Assembly: GCA_017450695.1 (NCBI GenBank)
Contig: JAFSTA010000127.1
Location: 1 to 39,328 of the forward strand
Direction of reading: 5' to 3'
Length of the DNA: 39,328 bases
Origin: Kiritimatiellia bacterium
Lineage (GTDB): Bacteria; Verrucomicrobiota; Kiritimatiellia; RFP12; UBA1067
Position numbers and translations under genes: made by a program. The notes beneath the pieces are model-generated. The model searched no databases, was not told where the DNA came from, and saw only the letters and a list, made by a program, of their open reading frames with translations. Shown piece by piece: positions 38,050 through 39,328 of the stretch. Positions within the stretch are counted from its first letter, which is position 1. The number at the start of each line of letters is the position of its first letter.

Positions 38050-39002
38050 CGCGTCCCCCAGCCGAGCAGATGCGGCACGGCACCCACGAGCACATACATG
38101 GCGACGGTCCAGAGCCCCGAGGCGAGTTCGATGGCGTGACCGGTCTTACGTCCGAACAGAAAGGCAACCGCCGGGGCAACACACAAGAGGAACGACAGCG
38201 TCAGCCAAATTCCTCCGCGCAACAGATAGCCACGCGCCCAGCAACAACCGAGGGACAGCCCCCAGGTCAGCGTCAGGAGGACGATCCAGACGGCCGCGGC
38301 ACGGAACCGTCCCCACAACGCGGAATAGGTCTCGACGCCCGGCTCCTCGTCTTCGGGCACACGGATCTTGCGTCCAATCTCAATGACACAACCGTTGGTG
38401 AAGGTAAGCGCCAGGAAGAGGAACATCCCCGACGGCAACCGCACACCCTTGACAATCCAATCCAGTCCCGAGGTGTAGAAGTCGATGAGCGGCATGACCA
38501 TCATGTGCGTGAGCATATAGGTAACGGGATGGCGGCGCAGCCATGCGGGAACGAAGAACTCCTTCCACATCAGCAGGAGATAGCCGAGCGACAGCGCGAG
38601 GGGCGCGAGTAACCAGGACGCGACGCATGCGTTCGCAACGAAAAGGAAGGCGATGATGCCGAGGATGAGGCCGCGGAGTTCGCCGAAGGTGACGAGCCCG
38701 CGCGGGACGGCGCGGTAAGGGCGGTATTTTGCATCGTCCTCGGCATCCTTGAACTCGTCGAACAGCCGCAGGAGAAAGAAGAGCCCGAACGAGGTGGCGA
38801 CACCGACGGCCATCACCAGTCCGTTGATCAAACCGGAGCGCCCTCCGCTCAACACCGAATAACCCGAAGCCGAAAAGGTGAAAGCCGCGACAAGCGGCAG
38901 ATACTGCTGCAACGGAAAACGCTCTTTCTGGTAAATCCAGAAACGGACGGGGAGCGCCCGTTCGTTATCCCTCAAATCAATCTGTCTGTCTTGTTCGCGC
39001 AC
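38046..39002 (-). CDS. UbiA-family membrane prenyltransferase
   Basis: 318 residues with about 8-9 membrane helices. Two Asp-rich motifs are recognisable: RLFDEFKDAEDDAKYRPYRA (79-98), equivalent to NDxxDxxxD with the RxxRP extension, and IEIGRKIRVPEDEEPGVETY (207-226), corresponding to the second acidic motif. UbiA enzymes attach a prenyl diphosphate to an aromatic ring, heme, tocopherol precursor or glycerol-phosphate; the acceptor here is unknown. The start is uncertain: GTG 39002 gives an N-terminal charged extension without a Shine-Dalgarno, and TTG near 38975 is an alternative. First gene of the six-gene operon; its own promoter is not obvious in 39003-39060. Confidence 0.87.
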   Translation of the reverse strand: MREQDRQIDLRDNERALPVRFWIYQKERFPLQQYLPLVAAFTFSASGYSVLSGGRSGLINGLVMAVGVATSFGLFFLLRLFDEFKDAEDDAKYRPYRAVPRGLVTFGELRGLILGIIAFLFVANACVASWLLAPLALSLGYLLLMWKEFFVPAWLRRHPVTYMLTHMMVMPLIDFYTSGLDWIVKGVRLPSGMFLFLALTFTNGCVIEIGRKIRVPEDEEPGVETYSALWGRFRAAAVWIVLLTLTWGLSLGCCWARGYLLRGGIWLTLSFLLCVAPAVAFLFGRKTGHAIELASGLWTVAMYVLVGAVPHLLGWGTR

Positions 39003-39079
39003 CAGTGTTACCGCATTCTTTCATTCGCGTCCCACTCATCCATCGAATGTGACGAAAATGGTGTTACAATGGAGGGTTT

Positions 39080-39217
39080 GTGGGCAACCTTGCCACCGTC
39101 CGAAAAAACGTACCGCTCTCAAAAACAACGAAGACAGTTTACACTATCATCAGCCAGATCGCAACGCTAATTCTGTACGGGGTTCACGGCGGGGTGCATC
39201 TGCGTTTTTCACCGTGA
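39080..39217 (+). CDS. Possible small ORF ending inside a family F repeat
   Basis: 45 codons from GTG 39080, with GGAGGG at 39071-39076 and TACAAT at 39065-39070 upstream. The translation has a basic start (VRKNVPLSKTTK) and a hydrophobic TVYTIISQIATLILYG. The frame enters the 98-bp repeat at 39196 and stops there. It may be a tiny membrane peptide, a gene truncated by the repeat, or noise. It would be transcribed away from the UbiA operon. Confidence 0.25.
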   Translation: MGNLATVRKNVPLSKTTKTVYTIISQIATLILYGVHGGVHLRFSP

Positions 39218-39293
39218 TCTAGGTAGATGCCTGCGATACCGAAACGCGAAGATTTTACCTGGATTCCTCGTTTGGGTTCTCACGCAGAGCCGC
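39196..39293 (-). repeat. Family F repeat, copy 2 (98 bp, perfect, inverted)
   Basis: Exact reverse complement of 12283-12380. The similarity continues weakly leftward (GGGG before the boundary, one mismatch) and rightward into CGCAGAG-type repeat text up to the window edge. Confidence 0.95.
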
Positions 39294-39328
39294 TGAGGTC
39301 GCGGAGTACGCAGAGAAATTGCCGGAAA

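Overview
The window is high-GC, gene-dense bacterial DNA and most likely comes from the Planctomycetes-Verrucomicrobia-Chlamydiae (PVC) superphylum, with Kiritimatiellota or a close relative as my best guess. The main evidence is a 51-residue protein (9164-9319) that looks like the small basic protein family described from Chlamydiae and Verrucomicrobia. Supporting evidence is an autotransporter-type beta-strand repeat protein, carbohydrate-degrading enzymes with NPCBM-like domains, many ATPase/nuclease-type AAA proteins, and intergenic DNA packed with interspersed palindromic repeats. The phylum is an inference; no rRNA gene is present.

Layout. 1-1226: 3' end of a secreted beta-strand-repeat protein. 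1591-4237: a translation/secretion unit (promoter, tRNA-Thr, tuf, rpmG, tRNA-Trp, secE, nusG) closed by a clean terminator, so nusG is not followed by rplK-rpoBC. 4487-9319: a small lipoprotein, a repeat-rich block, an AAA-ATPase with a PD-(D/E)XK nuclease domain, an iron-sulfur aldo/keto reductase and the small basic protein. 9403-15850: an exported coiled-coil protein with an LptF/LptG-type permease, then an M24 peptidase translationally coupled to a membrane-anchored spermidine-synthase-like protein. 16129-20560: an S1-plus-NYN (predicted RNase) protein with an unknown partner, a phosphodiesterase/phosphatase-fold protein, and a PatB/MalY C-S lyase. 20826-27945 (minus strand): a sugar operon with a GH78 rhamnosidase, an RpiB/LacAB-type isomerase and a very large GH2 beta-galactosidase. 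27946-30674: repeat-rich DNA and a second AAA ATPase (DUF4143 type), bracketed by identical 43-bp repeats. 30955-39002 (minus strand): six genes, every junction overlapping, encoding a UbiA prenyltransferase, a PEP-synthase-like dikinase, a BtaA-like (DUF3419) aminocarboxypropyl transferase, a DGK1/dolichol-kinase-type CTP kinase, a GNAT-like protein and an acyl-adenylating ligase.

The six-gene operon is the strongest candidate for an undescribed system. Each family fits lipid or isoprenoid chemistry (prenyl transfer, phosphorylation, SAM-derived headgroup addition, acyl activation and transfer), so I infer a pathway for an unusual polar or prenylated membrane lipid. The second notable theme is the intergenic DNA. 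At least six repeat families recur across the window, several of them hairpins, including a perfect 98-bp inverted pair 27 kb apart, a 96-115-bp MITE-like element whose hairpin shows compensatory change, and 23-bp tandem repeats abutting a promoter.
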